Part shown: piece after piece, positions 8,238-16,756 of the stretch
Position numbering within the stretch: position 1 is the stretch's first letter
How the letters are laid out: each line of letters begins with the position of its first letter
NCBI GenBank assembly: GCA_964383495.1
Contig: CAYLHG010000002.1
Coordinates: forward strand, 62,001-126,000
Origin: CAWKDC01 sp964383495
GTDB taxonomy: Bacteria > Pseudomonadota > Gammaproteobacteria > JABCZS01
DNA length: 64,000 nucleotides
Reading direction: 5' to 3'
The notes under the pieces: generated by a model
What the model was told of the DNA's origin: nothing
What the model saw: only the letters and a program-made list of their open reading frames with translations
Database searches by the model: none
Position numbers and translations under genes: made by a program

Positions 8238-8752
8238 TGAGCAATATACAACAGCGCGTTCAAACGATTAAATTATTAATTACAGATGTAGACGGCGTAT
8301 TAACGAATGGCATACTGAATTATGATGCAAACGGTGTGGCCATGAAATCTTTTCATGTGCAAGACGGCTTAGGATTAAAGTTGTTGATGAAAGAAGGCAT
8401 TGAAATTGGCGTGATTACCGCATGCAAAGCACAAGCAACCTTGGCACGCATGCGCGATTTAGGTGTGCAACATGTTTATGTTGGTGCAAATAATAAAATA
8501 GCTGCTTATGAAACGTTATTAAAAAAATTAGGCTTAAACGATGACGACGTTGCTTACGTAGGCGATGATTTGCCAGATTTGCCGCTGATTCGGCGTGCAG
8601 GTCTAGGCATTGCTGTTGCCAACGCCACATCCCTGTTATTACAATATGCGGATTGGATTACTGAACGCAAAGGCGGCGAATGCGCGATGCGCGAAATTTG
8701 CGATCGTATACTCACCGCAAGGAATGCACGCATTGAGGAACATTACCAATGA
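8237..8752 (+). CDS. kdsC: 3-deoxy-D-manno-octulosonate 8-phosphate phosphatase KdsC
   Basis: A 171-residue HAD-family phosphatase (C0, capless type) that releases Kdo from Kdo-8-phosphate. The HAD motif I is ITDVDGVLTNG with nucleophile Asp17 and Asp19. Motif III/IV is seen as YVGDDLPDLPLIRRAGLGIAV. It is translationally coupled to kdsD upstream and overlaps lptC by four bases (ATGA). With kdsD it supplies Kdo while lptC, lptA and lptB export the finished LPS. Confidence 0.96.
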   Translation: MSNIQQRVQTIKLLITDVDGVLTNGILNYDANGVAMKSFHVQDGLGLKLLMKEGIEIGVITACKAQATLARMRDLGVQHVYVGANNKIAAYETLLKKLGLNDDDVAYVGDDLPDLPLIRRAGLGIAVANATSLLLQYADWITERKGGECAMREICDRILTARNARIEEHYQ

Positions 8753-9330
8753 AGCACGCGCGCACGATTGCACAATTATTGGTTTTATTTGTCGGTGCCG
8801 CACTGATTGTGTGGGAACTTGTTCCTGCGCCAGAAACAGAAATGGAAGAGAAGCGTCTTGCTTTTGTGCCTGAATGGTTTGGGGAAGATGTGCGCGTGAT
8901 TGAAATGAATGAGAACGGATTACCAAAACGCGAATTTCATGCAGATAAAATGGTTCATTACCGCGAACAAAATATGACTGATTTATTCAAACCACACTTT
9001 ACGTTATTCAATGAAAAAAATGAGCCTTGGCATTTAGAAGGCGATAAGGGTCGCACATTTCATGGTAAAAGAACAACGGATATTGATCGCTTAGATTTAT
9101 GGAAAAATGTAACACTTTGGCAAGAAACAGCAAAGCGCCCCACGCGCATGACAACATCCACCATTGCTATTTTTCCAGAAAAAGAATTTGCGCAAACGGA
9201 TCAAGCTGTTGCTATGAATCAACCTGGGCAAATACTGACAGGCGTAGGGTTAAAAGCATTTTTTGATAAGCAAGCAGTAGAATTATTGAGCCAAGTAAGG
9301 AGCGAGCATGCTCAAATGCCTAGCAGCTAG
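8749..9330 (+). CDS. lptC: LPS export protein LptC
   Basis: A 193-residue bitopic inner-membrane protein that passes LPS from the LptBFG extractor to LptA. One N-terminal TM helix (IAQLLVLFVGAALIVWELV) is followed by a periplasmic beta-jellyroll domain. Family-like segments include HADKMVHYREQNMTDLFKPH and LWKNVTLWQETAKRPTRMTT, the latter resembling the usual LxGnV strand turn. It overlaps kdsC by four bases and lptA by 23, as expected for this operon. LptC sequences diverge strongly, so position in the operon is a main support. Confidence 0.9.
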   Translation: MKHARTIAQLLVLFVGAALIVWELVPAPETEMEEKRLAFVPEWFGEDVRVIEMNENGLPKREFHADKMVHYREQNMTDLFKPHFTLFNEKNEPWHLEGDKGRTFHGKRTTDIDRLDLWKNVTLWQETAKRPTRMTTSTIAIFPEKEFAQTDQAVAMNQPGQILTGVGLKAFFDKQAVELLSQVRSEHAQMPSS

Positions 9331-9805
9331 GATGCTTGCAGGGTTACTATGCGCTCCGCTGGTTACGATTGCTTCCTCACATCACCATGATGACATTCAA
9401 GAATTGATGATTTCCTCCCATCAATTTGAATATCGTGAAAAAGAAGGTATCGCTACTTATTTTGGCGATGTAGAGGCTACTCAAGGCACACGTCGACTCC
9501 ATGGAGATAAATTAGAAATATACCGTGATAAAAAAGGAGATATTGAAAAAATTATTGTTTATGGAAAACCGGCAAAACATCAATCTCGCCCCGATGTTGA
9601 AAAGCCTCTGCTTCACGCACAAGCGAATACCATTATTTTTGAAACCATCAAAAATAAATTAACGTTGCGTGATAAAGCACGTGTCGAGCAAGGGGGCGAT
9701 ATCTATGAAGCGCCATTCATTGAATATGATGTTACACAAAAAATTGTGCATTCCCCACCATCTCAAACGGGGCGCACAACAATCACTTTGAAACCTCGCG
9801 AGTAA
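9308..9805 (+). CDS. lptA: LPS export protein LptA
   Basis: A 165-residue periplasmic bridge protein that carries LPS from LptC to LptD. A hydrophobic N-terminus (MLKCLAARMLAGLLCAPLVT) acts as signal peptide, cleaved near residues 21-24. The OstA repeats are visible as FEYREKEGIATYFGDVEATQG, ending in an RLHGDKLEIYRDKKG strand pair, and LHAQANTIIFETIKNKLTLR. The ATG at 9308 has AAGGAG 6 bases upstream and lies inside the end of lptC. The E. coli protein is 185 residues, so this is slightly compact. Confidence 0.92.
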   Translation: MLKCLAARMLAGLLCAPLVTIASSHHHDDIQELMISSHQFEYREKEGIATYFGDVEATQGTRRLHGDKLEIYRDKKGDIEKIIVYGKPAKHQSRPDVEKPLLHAQANTIIFETIKNKLTLRDKARVEQGGDIYEAPFIEYDVTQKIVHSPPSQTGRTTITLKPRE

Positions 9806-9808
9806 TAC

Positions 9809-10534
9809 ATGCCTATTTTAAAAGCCATCAACTTACACAAGTCTTACAAACAAACAACCATTGTACAAGGTGTTTCAATCACCGTGAAAAGTGGAGAAAT
9901 TGTTGGGTTATTAGGCCCCAACGGTGCCGGAAAAACCAGTTGCTTTTATATGATTGTCGGTCTTATTCCTTGTGACAATGGTGAAATATTTTTAGATGAT
10001 ATTAACCTCACACATTTACCCATGCATACACGCGCTAAAATGGGGTTAGGATATTTACCACAAGAACCTTCCGTATTTAGAAAATTATCAGTGTACGATA
10101 ATATTATGGCCATTTTAGAATTGCGTTCTGAATTAAAGAAAGCAGAGCGTAAAGCAATCGCAGCGCAATTATTAGCAGAATTTCATATTGAACATATTGC
10201 AGACAATTTAGGGCAAAGTTTATCAGGTGGTGAACGTCGTCGTGTCGAAATTGCCCGCTCTCTTGCTGCAAATCCAAAGTTTATTTTATTAGATGAACCG
10301 TTTGCAGGGGTAGATCCTATTTCCATTGTAGATATCAAAGAAATTATTCGTCATTTAGTAAAACGCGACATCGGTGTGCTCATTACTGACCACAATGTAC
10401 GTGAAACATTAGACATTTGTGGCTCTGCTTATATTATGGGTCGTGGGCAATTGATTGCTCAAGGCACGCCGCAAGAAGTATTAGCCAACCCGCAGGTGCG
10501 GAAAGTATATCTTGGCGAAGATTTTGTTTTGTAA
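9809..10534 (+). CDS. lptB: LPS export ABC ATPase LptB
   Basis: A 241-residue ABC ATPase, the same length as E. coli LptB, that drives LPS extraction by LptF and LptG. Walker A GPNGAGKTS is at residues 36-44. The signature SLSGGERRRVEIARSLA and Walker B FILLDEPFAGVDPISI are intact, and the switch His is in TDHNVRET. It follows lptA by three bases. In most relatives rpoN, hpf and ptsN come next; here the following gene is on the opposite strand, so the operon ends at lptB. I see no clear intrinsic terminator in the 32-base gap. Confidence 0.97.
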   Translation: MPILKAINLHKSYKQTTIVQGVSITVKSGEIVGLLGPNGAGKTSCFYMIVGLIPCDNGEIFLDDINLTHLPMHTRAKMGLGYLPQEPSVFRKLSVYDNIMAILELRSELKKAERKAIAAQLLAEFHIEHIADNLGQSLSGGERRRVEIARSLAANPKFILLDEPFAGVDPISIVDIKEIIRHLVKRDIGVLITDHNVRETLDICGSAYIMGRGQLIAQGTPQEVLANPQVRKVYLGEDFVL

Positions 10535-10566
10535 AAATTACCGAGATGTTTTCTTTAACGCGGTTT

Positions 10567-11502
10567 TCAATGATCAACATGCGCCCAGAAGTATCGCTCC
10601 CGACCTTCTAAAAGGTTAGCCGTATAATAATGCTGAGGCCATTGATCAAATGGAACCCTCCAGCTTTCCAGTCCAATACCAAAAAATGGAATTTTTTCTC
10701 GCTCTTTGATGGGTATTAGCTGCTCTGTAACGCCGTTTGATTCTCTTTCATACAAATCCAACCACTCATCAATACTGTTTTCAGTTTGCACTACAAAACA
10801 AAATCTTTTTCCCTTGGAATCAATACACAAAAAACTGCCTTGTTTATCAATCAAGTAATATTCTTTTATTCCATATTCTTGGCAATATTTATCAAAAAAA
10901 TCAACAAAAGTTGGATCGGATAATGGGATAGGCTTATCTGCTTCAAGATGATGCAGCAAAGGGAATGTTTTTTTCTGAAAATACTGGTAAGTAAATTTCT
11001 TCAAATGGCCTGACAGTTTTTCAAAAAGATATTCATCCCCTTTTTCAATAAAATAATGAATGAGGTTATCATTGAACCCATCAATCGTTTCGTTTGACTT
11101 AGCCTCTCCCGTTAACAATATTCTAGGAATAGAAATATGAGTACATTTTTCAGAAAAAGAGAAGCCATTCATTTCTGGCATTCTATAGTCCATCACAATG
11201 CTTGTTATCTCACCGTGTCTCTCCGGTAAATCAGCAAGTTTTACAATATCTGTAACATTAAAATCTACGCTGGCATATTCTAACGTTCCATAATTTTCAT
11301 CTTTTGTATTTGCATGCAAAAAAGATTGATCTGCTAAAAAAGATTTATAGTTTCCTAAAAAATTTATACACGCATTGGGCGAGTGAAAGCTCTTAATATA
11401 ATTAAATTGACTCAATGCGCTAGAAAGACTCGCTGTCATTAGAAAATCATCATCAAGGCATAACCACGTTGTTGGATAATAAAAAAATGGCAAATGCTTC
11501 AC
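10567..11502 (-). CDS. response regulator with unrecognised C-terminal domain
   Basis: A 311-residue protein with an N-terminal receiver domain. The acidic pocket is LDDD at 16-19, the phosphoacceptor Asp105 sits in SIVMDYRMPEMNGF, the switch Thr131 in ILLTGEA, and the conserved Lys154 in IEKGDE. About 40 extra residues lie between the acidic pocket and the phosphoacceptor compared with a standard receiver. The C-terminal half (about 165-311) has no helix-turn-helix, GGDEF, EAL or ATPase signature I can see; it ends in an aromatic-rich block (RVPFDQWPQHYYTANLLEGR). It is transcribed divergently from the hybrid kinase gene, 97 bases away, which suggests a cognate pair. Long regulators with non-DNA-binding outputs, such as LqsR, are known in Legionella; a link to LqsR is only a suggestion. 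Confidence 0.8.
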   Translation of the reverse strand: MKHLPFFYYPTTWLCLDDDFLMTASLSSALSQFNYIKSFHSPNACINFLGNYKSFLADQSFLHANTKDENYGTLEYASVDFNVTDIVKLADLPERHGEITSIVMDYRMPEMNGFSFSEKCTHISIPRILLTGEAKSNETIDGFNDNLIHYFIEKGDEYLFEKLSGHLKKFTYQYFQKKTFPLLHHLEADKPIPLSDPTFVDFFDKYCQEYGIKEYYLIDKQGSFLCIDSKGKRFCFVVQTENSIDEWLDLYERESNGVTEQLIPIKEREKIPFFGIGLESWRVPFDQWPQHYYTANLLEGRERYFWAHVDH

Positions 11503-11599
11503 AATAACCTCTTTATAAAATCATTAATCAGCGTATTATATAACCTCAATAATAGATTATGCAATCATTAATTAAATTAAGTTAGGATTTTATATTAAA

Positions 11600-13798
11600 A
11601 TGAAATCATTTTTTACAGTATATAGTTTTTTATTTTATATCAGCCTGCTCACTGCCCCTGGCTTAATTATCTTATTTCCAAATGACAAAAATACAACATT
11701 AGCATGCATAGAGTTTATTGCGGAATTAACCCTGCTAGGCCAGTTAACATTATCCTTGATAAAAAAATCTAAAAATTTCAATCAAAGCAACATACTCATT
11801 TTTTTATCCATGTTATGCTTATTTTTAGCTGACAGCATATACAATCTCCAGGTGTTGAAATTCATTAACAAAGATTATGATTTTATCGCGGATATTCTTT
11901 TTAGTGTGTTCTCCATTTTTTTAATGTTATTTTTAATTAAAAAATTGAATATAGGCAATAGAAAAATAGTGGTATGGATCATCCCTTTTCTGATGATATT
12001 AATCATAAAAATGACACTGGTTTATCAATTTTTATTGTCACCTTATTATTTAACCCAAACCTCTGCAGCATATAAAATAAATGAAACCGTTTACTTTATT
12101 ATTTCTTCTATTATTTTCTCGCTTATCTTATCATTTTCAATCAGAATAACCGATCGAACAACATTTTGGTTTTTAAACTCAATTTTATTATTACTCATGT
12201 CTAATTTTGCCATTTCGTATCATGATTCTTTTTTGGATGCCAACACCTTTTCATGGGCGGAATCTGCTTGGTGTGCAACTATTATAGGTTTTATTTGGTC
12301 TGCTCATTTATGTAATAAGCAAGACCAAGAACTTTTCATCACCCGTAATCTTTCACTAGCTTCATTTTTTAGCATTCGGAGCTTATTACCTTTAGCTATT
12401 TTTAGCGTCAATATTTGTTTATTAATAGGAATTTTATTATTTAAAACACCTTTTTTGGAAACAGCCATTGATGTTTCCAGCCTTCTCTTACTTTTATTTC
12501 TATTTTGGACAATTGCTAATGAATTTTCTATCTGGTTGGCTAATGATCTCCAAAACACGTTGGGAAATATGTTTAAAGCTAATGAAATTTTATCCTCTGA
12601 GGGTGATATTCAGCTTAATCTTGAGCAAGTGAGCATTAAAAACCCTATTTTTGAAATTTCAAGAATATTGGACTCATATAATTCCCTCGTCAAACAAACA
12701 AATCATCTTATAAGAATGGCTCTGGAAACCAACAAGAACGCAGCCATCGCTTCTATAGCTTCTCAAGTCAGTCATGATATTCGTTCACCTTTAGCAGCAC
12801 TGAGCATGACACTCGAGATCACACAAACTCTTCCAGAAGAAATACGTTTACTAATGCGCAGCAGCATCAGCAGAATTCGTGACATTGCCAATAACCTATC
12901 TGAACCAGCTCTTATGAACAACAAAAATTATCCTTCTATTGAAAAAAAGCAGTTGCATACGCTTTTATTGTCCAGTGTCATAGAAAATTTAATTACGGAA
13001 AAAAGAATGCAGTTTCGCTCTCAAATTGGCATTGAAATTGAAGCAAATTTAGGCCTGTTATCTTACGGAATTTTTTCAAAAATAGATTTAGTAGAGTTTA
13101 AGCGAATGCTATCTAACTTGGTTAATAATGCCGTAGAATCTCTACAGCCCACAGGAAAAATTTCAATTACATTAGAAAAAAATGAAAATGTTGCTATTAT
13201 TTCGATAACCGACAACGGCATTGGCATTCCTGCGCATATATTAGAAAAATTAGGGGAACGAGGATTTTCTTATCATAAAAAAAATGGATCAGGCCTAGGT
13301 CTTTATCATGCAAAAACCACTGTACACTTATGGGGTGGCAATCTTAAAATAATTTCCACAAAAAAACAGGGCACTACTGTTACTGTAGAGCTTCCGTTAA
13401 CTGATTCGCCTCGTTGGTTTGTACAAAAACTTTTTTTAACACATCTACAAACAATCGTTATACTGGATGATGATACTTCTATTCATCAAATATGGCGTGG
13501 GCGCTTACGCTCATTTATCAAAAAATCAGCGTTAGTTTCATTATCAACACCCACTCAATTAAAAAATTGGGTGATAAAAAATCAATCTCCTCAGAAAAAT
13601 ATTTTATTTTTAATTGATCATGAGCTGCTGGGATTTCCTGAAACAGGGCTTGATTTAATTCAAACATTAAATTTACAAAAAATTTCTATTTTGGTCACCA
13701 GCCATTTCGAAGAAATAGCTATTTTAGAGCGATGCCAAGCCCAAGGCATTCAATTAATTCCCAAAGATATGGCTCCCTTTATTCCTATTGAAGCTTAA
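11600..13798 (+). CDS. multi-TM hybrid sensor histidine kinase with C-terminal receiver
   Basis: A 732-residue inner-membrane kinase. The first 310 residues hold seven to nine hydrophobic helices in two groups (about 9-205 and 255-310). HisKA follows with the phosphorylated His392 in QVSHDIRSPLAAL, then an HATPase domain with N-box SNLVNNAVESL (505-515), DNGIGIP (538-544) and GSGLGLYHA. A shorter receiver ends the protein: DDD at 623-625, phosphoacceptor Asp673 (FLIDHELLGF), Thr700 and Lys722. A polytopic sensor followed by kinase and receiver is the layout of the Vibrio CqsS autoinducer receptor, and the Legionella LqsS kinase has a similar sensor style; the ligand here is unknown. Phosphate would probably pass to the divergently encoded regulator. 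Its AT-rich sequence contrasts with lptB and ubiG on either side. Confidence 0.88.
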   Translation: MKSFFTVYSFLFYISLLTAPGLIILFPNDKNTTLACIEFIAELTLLGQLTLSLIKKSKNFNQSNILIFLSMLCLFLADSIYNLQVLKFINKDYDFIADILFSVFSIFLMLFLIKKLNIGNRKIVVWIIPFLMILIIKMTLVYQFLLSPYYLTQTSAAYKINETVYFIISSIIFSLILSFSIRITDRTTFWFLNSILLLLMSNFAISYHDSFLDANTFSWAESAWCATIIGFIWSAHLCNKQDQELFITRNLSLASFFSIRSLLPLAIFSVNICLLIGILLFKTPFLETAIDVSSLLLLLFLFWTIANEFSIWLANDLQNTLGNMFKANEILSSEGDIQLNLEQVSIKNPIFEISRILDSYNSLVKQTNHLIRMALETNKNAAIASIASQVSHDIRSPLAALSMTLEITQTLPEEIRLLMRSSISRIRDIANNLSEPALMNNKNYPSIEKKQLHTLLLSSVIENLITEKRMQFRSQIGIEIEANLGLLSYGIFSKIDLVEFKRMLSNLVNNAVESLQPTGKISITLEKNENVAIISITDNGIGIPAHILEKLGERGFSYHKKNGSGLGLYHAKTTVHLWGGNLKIISTKKQGTTVTVELPLTDSPRWFVQKLFLTHLQTIVILDDDTSIHQIWRGRLRSFIKKSALVSLSTPTQLKNWVIKNQSPQKNILFLIDHELLGFPETGLDLIQTLNLQKISILVTSHFEEIAILERCQAQGIQLIPKDMAPFIPIEA

Positions 13799-13799
13799 C

Positions 13800-13828
13800 T
13801 TCACATATAAGCTGAATTAGAATATACT
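13800..13828 (+). promoter_or_regulatory. putative ubiG promoter
   Basis: TTCACA at 13800-13805 and TATACT at 13823-13828 are separated by exactly 17 bases. This is a plausible sigma-70 promoter lying just after the kinase stop codon and 27 bases ahead of the ubiG start. Confidence 0.5.
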
Positions 13829-13854
13829 ACGGTTTATTAAAAATAAGGCCGCCC

Positions 13855-14547
13855 ATGACAAACAGTAATCCGCAAGAATTAAACCAGTTTAATCAGGTTG
13901 CCAATGAATGGTGGGATCCCTATGGCCCTTGCAAACCTCTTCATCTGATGAATCCCCTTCGGCTGGCTTATATTCAACAGCATATTTCTCTGGCAGGACA
14001 AAAAGTACTAGATGTAGGGTGTGGTGGGGGTATTTTAAGCGAAGCAATGAGTAAAGTAGGCGCACAAGTAACAGCCTTAGAATTAGCCGATCAAGTATTG
14101 ACGGTAGCTCGCGATCACGCTCATGCTCAAGGGCTGAGCATCCATTACCAATTAGAAAGTGTAGAGGCACATGCGGCAGCTCATCCGCAATCTTATGATG
14201 TTATCACCTGTTTGGAAATGTTAGAGCATGTACCGGAGCCTCACTCTGTTATTGAAGCCATCCAAAAATTGCTGAAGCCGGGTGGCAAGGCCTTTTTCTC
14301 TACTTTAAACCGTCACCCAATGGCTTTTTTGCAAGCCATTGTGGGAGCAGAGTACGTGTTAAAATTATTGCCGAAAGGCACCCATAGTTATCGCCATTTT
14401 ATTAAGCCAAGCGAATTAGATAGCTGCCTTCGCAAGGTAGGCTTGAAAAGCTATAACATCCAAGGCATGGGATATAACCCTCTCACAGAAGCCTTTTACT
14501 TGACTACACGTATCAATGTGAATTATCTGCTTGTAGCTGGCCATTAA
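13855..14547 (+). CDS. ubiG: ubiquinone biosynthesis O-methyltransferase UbiG
   Basis: A 230-residue class I SAM-dependent methyltransferase that performs both O-methylation steps of ubiquinone biosynthesis. The UbiG start NEWWDPYGPCKPLHLMNPLR (with Glu-Trp-Trp-Asp) is characteristic. SAM motif I is VLDVGCGGGILSEAMSKVGA, and the motif LEMLEHVPEP follows. E. coli UbiG is 240 residues. A ribosome binding site AAGG lies 6 bases before the ATG. The quinone product feeds the complex I encoded further along the window. Confidence 0.95.
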   Translation: MTNSNPQELNQFNQVANEWWDPYGPCKPLHLMNPLRLAYIQQHISLAGQKVLDVGCGGGILSEAMSKVGAQVTALELADQVLTVARDHAHAQGLSIHYQLESVEAHAAAHPQSYDVITCLEMLEHVPEPHSVIEAIQKLLKPGGKAFFSTLNRHPMAFLQAIVGAEYVLKLLPKGTHSYRHFIKPSELDSCLRKVGLKSYNIQGMGYNPLTEAFYLTTRINVNYLLVAGH

Positions 14548-14659
14548 CTCTTTAGCGATTTTTAGCACAATTTGATATACGTCGACGACGAAGGCAATCA
14601 GTAAAGGATGTCGAATTATTAAATTATCAAGATGTAGTAAAAAGTTTAGATTAATTCTT

Positions 14660-15115
14660 TTATTCTAATTTCGTCCCTTCCACTTGGCTCAGCATGACAC
14701 GGCGAAAATGCAAGGGATTCACAATCGCCCGAATAGGCGTTAAAGAACCGCCCATCCCAATCACAGTGATATCACCATAATCTAAAATACGCCCCAAAAC
14801 AGATTGATCGACATTCAAACTTGTCACACGATTAACATTCAATTCATACGTATCTCGTTTAATAAAACCTAGTTTAACAATCACGCGCTTATCTGTGACT
14901 GCTAGCTCTGTGAAAAAAAATCTGATTAAAGCCGTACCTAATCCACCCAACCCAAATAATGCAATCATGGCGGCCAATAACAATTGATTTAAATTCACAT
15001 AACAAAATAAGGCCAGTATGCCCATCATGGCAGGGTATGCAAACACTATCCAATGAACGTTTGCTTTGATCACTACTTTTTCACCGGGTAATAAGGTGCT
15101 TTCAACGTAACTCAT
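14660..15115 (-). CDS. PH-domain (bPH2/YdbS-like) membrane protein
   Basis: A 151-residue protein with two adjacent hydrophobic helices (WIVFAYPAMMGILALFCYVN and LLLAAMIALFGLGGLGTALI) followed by a bacterial PH-like domain. The domain shows the family pattern TELAVTDKRVIVKLGFIKRD, then the NRVTSLNVDQSVLGRILDYG turn and a DITVIGMGG strand. Such proteins are common in bacteria and have no agreed function. The gene lies alone between ubiG and the next plus-strand gene. The ATG has an AGAGG site 7 bases upstream. Confidence 0.85.
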   Translation of the reverse strand: MSYVESTLLPGEKVVIKANVHWIVFAYPAMMGILALFCYVNLNQLLLAAMIALFGLGGLGTALIRFFFTELAVTDKRVIVKLGFIKRDTYELNVNRVTSLNVDQSVLGRILDYGDITVIGMGGSLTPIRAIVNPLHFRRVMLSQVEGTKLE

Positions 15116-15314
15116 TCAAAATCCTCTTTCATAGAACCTAGCAAATCTCGAAATCCCAGCTTTAGTTCGGTAGCGATGACGGATCCACTCATATTCGGAT
15201 TCCTTACAAATCTTAAACACCCTTATTTTAGTGTAAGAAAACCCAAAAACCAACCCCCTCTTCCATAAAATGCCTAAATTGTATACACTATCCCAAACTT
15301 AATGAGTACTTCCC

Positions 15315-16037
15315 ATGTCCAGTTCCCTTACCCGCCCTCGCCTTGAATATTATGCCTGGCGGCACCTACCTCTGCACTCCTTTGAGGGCTTAAGCGTCTT
15401 ATTTACTCTCTTTGAAACCCTCACTCACATCCCGCATACTGTTACCGAACCTTCTGTAGCCCGGCAAAAACTCGCATTTTTTCAAAAAGATATTGCCGCC
15501 GTCAATCACGCTCCTCAACATCCACAAGTGCAAGCTTTAAAACATTTGTTGCAAAAGTATTCACTTGATCTTTCTCCGTTTAAAGATTTATACATTGCTA
15601 TTGAAACCAGTATTGATCACTTGCAATCTATTGATGATGCAGACTTAAACCGTTACTGCCAACGGAAACGTGGTAGTTTATTATTATTATGCGCTGAATG
15701 GTTAAAGCAATCTCCACTCACAGAAACAGAAAAAAATAACATTAAACAAACAGGCATTTTTATTGAGCGCGTTATTTTACTACAAGAAAGAAATAGAAAA
15801 CCCGAGCAATCTTATTTGTTTCCCATCAAAGATTTTTTATTAGAAGATTACATTCAAAACACAATAAAAGAAAAACCGCTTAGTGATCCATTTTTTAATT
15901 TGACCACAACACTTTATGAAATATTATTAAAACAACTTCAAAGTTCGCTTTCCATGAACCCGTACGCATCTATCACATTAAATCCGATACATACGTTACT
16001 ACTGACTATTTTTTACCGTTTAAAAGGTGTTAAATGA
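15315..16037 (+). CDS. squalene/phytoene synthase-like protein
   Basis: A 240-residue, mostly helical protein. The run from LKHLLQKYSLDLSPFKDLYI through the NRYCQRKRGSLLLLCAEWL helix matches the general pattern of the squalene/phytoene synthase superfamily. The Asp-rich DxxxD metal-binding motifs of the real synthases are absent at the corresponding place (IETSIDHLQSIDDADL). It is therefore more likely a non-enzymatic or altered member; one mitochondrial member of this superfamily, NDUFAF6, is a complex I assembly factor. The stop overlaps the yciK start (ATGA), so the two are co-translated. Family assignment is from pattern only. Confidence 0.6.
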   Translation: MSSSLTRPRLEYYAWRHLPLHSFEGLSVLFTLFETLTHIPHTVTEPSVARQKLAFFQKDIAAVNHAPQHPQVQALKHLLQKYSLDLSPFKDLYIAIETSIDHLQSIDDADLNRYCQRKRGSLLLLCAEWLKQSPLTETEKNNIKQTGIFIERVILLQERNRKPEQSYLFPIKDFLLEDYIQNTIKEKPLSDPFFNLTTTLYEILLKQLQSSLSMNPYASITLNPIHTLLLTIFYRLKGVK

Positions 16038-16756
16038 GTACACAAACATTAAAAGGTCGCGTTATCCTCGTTACAGGCGCCGGTGACGGCATCGGCTGTG
16101 TTGCTGCAAAAACGTTCGCACAACAAGGTGCCACTGTTATTTTATTAGGGCGTACGCCACAAAAATTAGAACACGTATTTGATGATATTGAAGCCATGAA
16201 AGCCCCTACGCCTGCTATCTTACCGCTTGATTTAAAAGGCGCACGTCTAGAAGATTATGCACAAGTATGCGTTATGATTGAAAAAGAATTGGGTAGATTA
16301 GATGGTATCTTACATAATGCAGGGTGGTTAGGATCTCTCACGCCGCTGTCGCATTATCCCTTGCAACAATGGTTTGATGTGTTGCAAATTAATTTGAATG
16401 CGCCCTTTTTATTAACACAAGCGTTGTTGCCCCTGTTGAAATCTTCACCCGATGCTTCTATTCTATTTACAGTGGATGGCGTTGCAAAAACCCCTCGTGC
16501 TTATTGGGGGGCATATGCAGTCGCTAAAGCCGGCATGGCAACCATGATGAAAATGTGGGCAGAGGAATTGGAAACCAATACGAAAATACGAGTCAATGCG
16601 ATTAATCCTGGCCCTGTTGCAACACATTTACGTAAACATGCATTTCCATTTGAAGATGTGTCTCAATTGAAAACACCAGACATGTTGATGAAAGATTATG
16701 TATATTGGATAGGGCCAGAAAGCAAAGGGAGAACAGGCGAATGGGTGGAGCTTTAA
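16034..16756 (+). CDS. yciK: YciK-type short-chain dehydrogenase
   Basis: A 240-residue SDR protein resembling E. coli YciK, an oxidoreductase of unknown substrate. The cofactor loop VTGAGDGIGCVAAKTFAQQG and the LGRTPQKLEHVFDDIEAM segment match YciK closely, as does WGAYAVAKAGM with the catalytic Tyr and Lys. The usual catalytic Ser thirteen residues before the Tyr appears to be Asp (FTVDGVAKTPRAYWGAY, where E. coli has FTSSSVG), so catalysis may be altered. The start has AAAAGG 5 bases upstream and overlaps the preceding gene; its end overlaps dapB by 16 bases. Confidence 0.88.
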   Translation: MSTQTLKGRVILVTGAGDGIGCVAAKTFAQQGATVILLGRTPQKLEHVFDDIEAMKAPTPAILPLDLKGARLEDYAQVCVMIEKELGRLDGILHNAGWLGSLTPLSHYPLQQWFDVLQINLNAPFLLTQALLPLLKSSPDASILFTVDGVAKTPRAYWGAYAVAKAGMATMMKMWAEELETNTKIRVNAINPGPVATHLRKHAFPFEDVSQLKTPDMLMKDYVYWIGPESKGRTGEWVEL

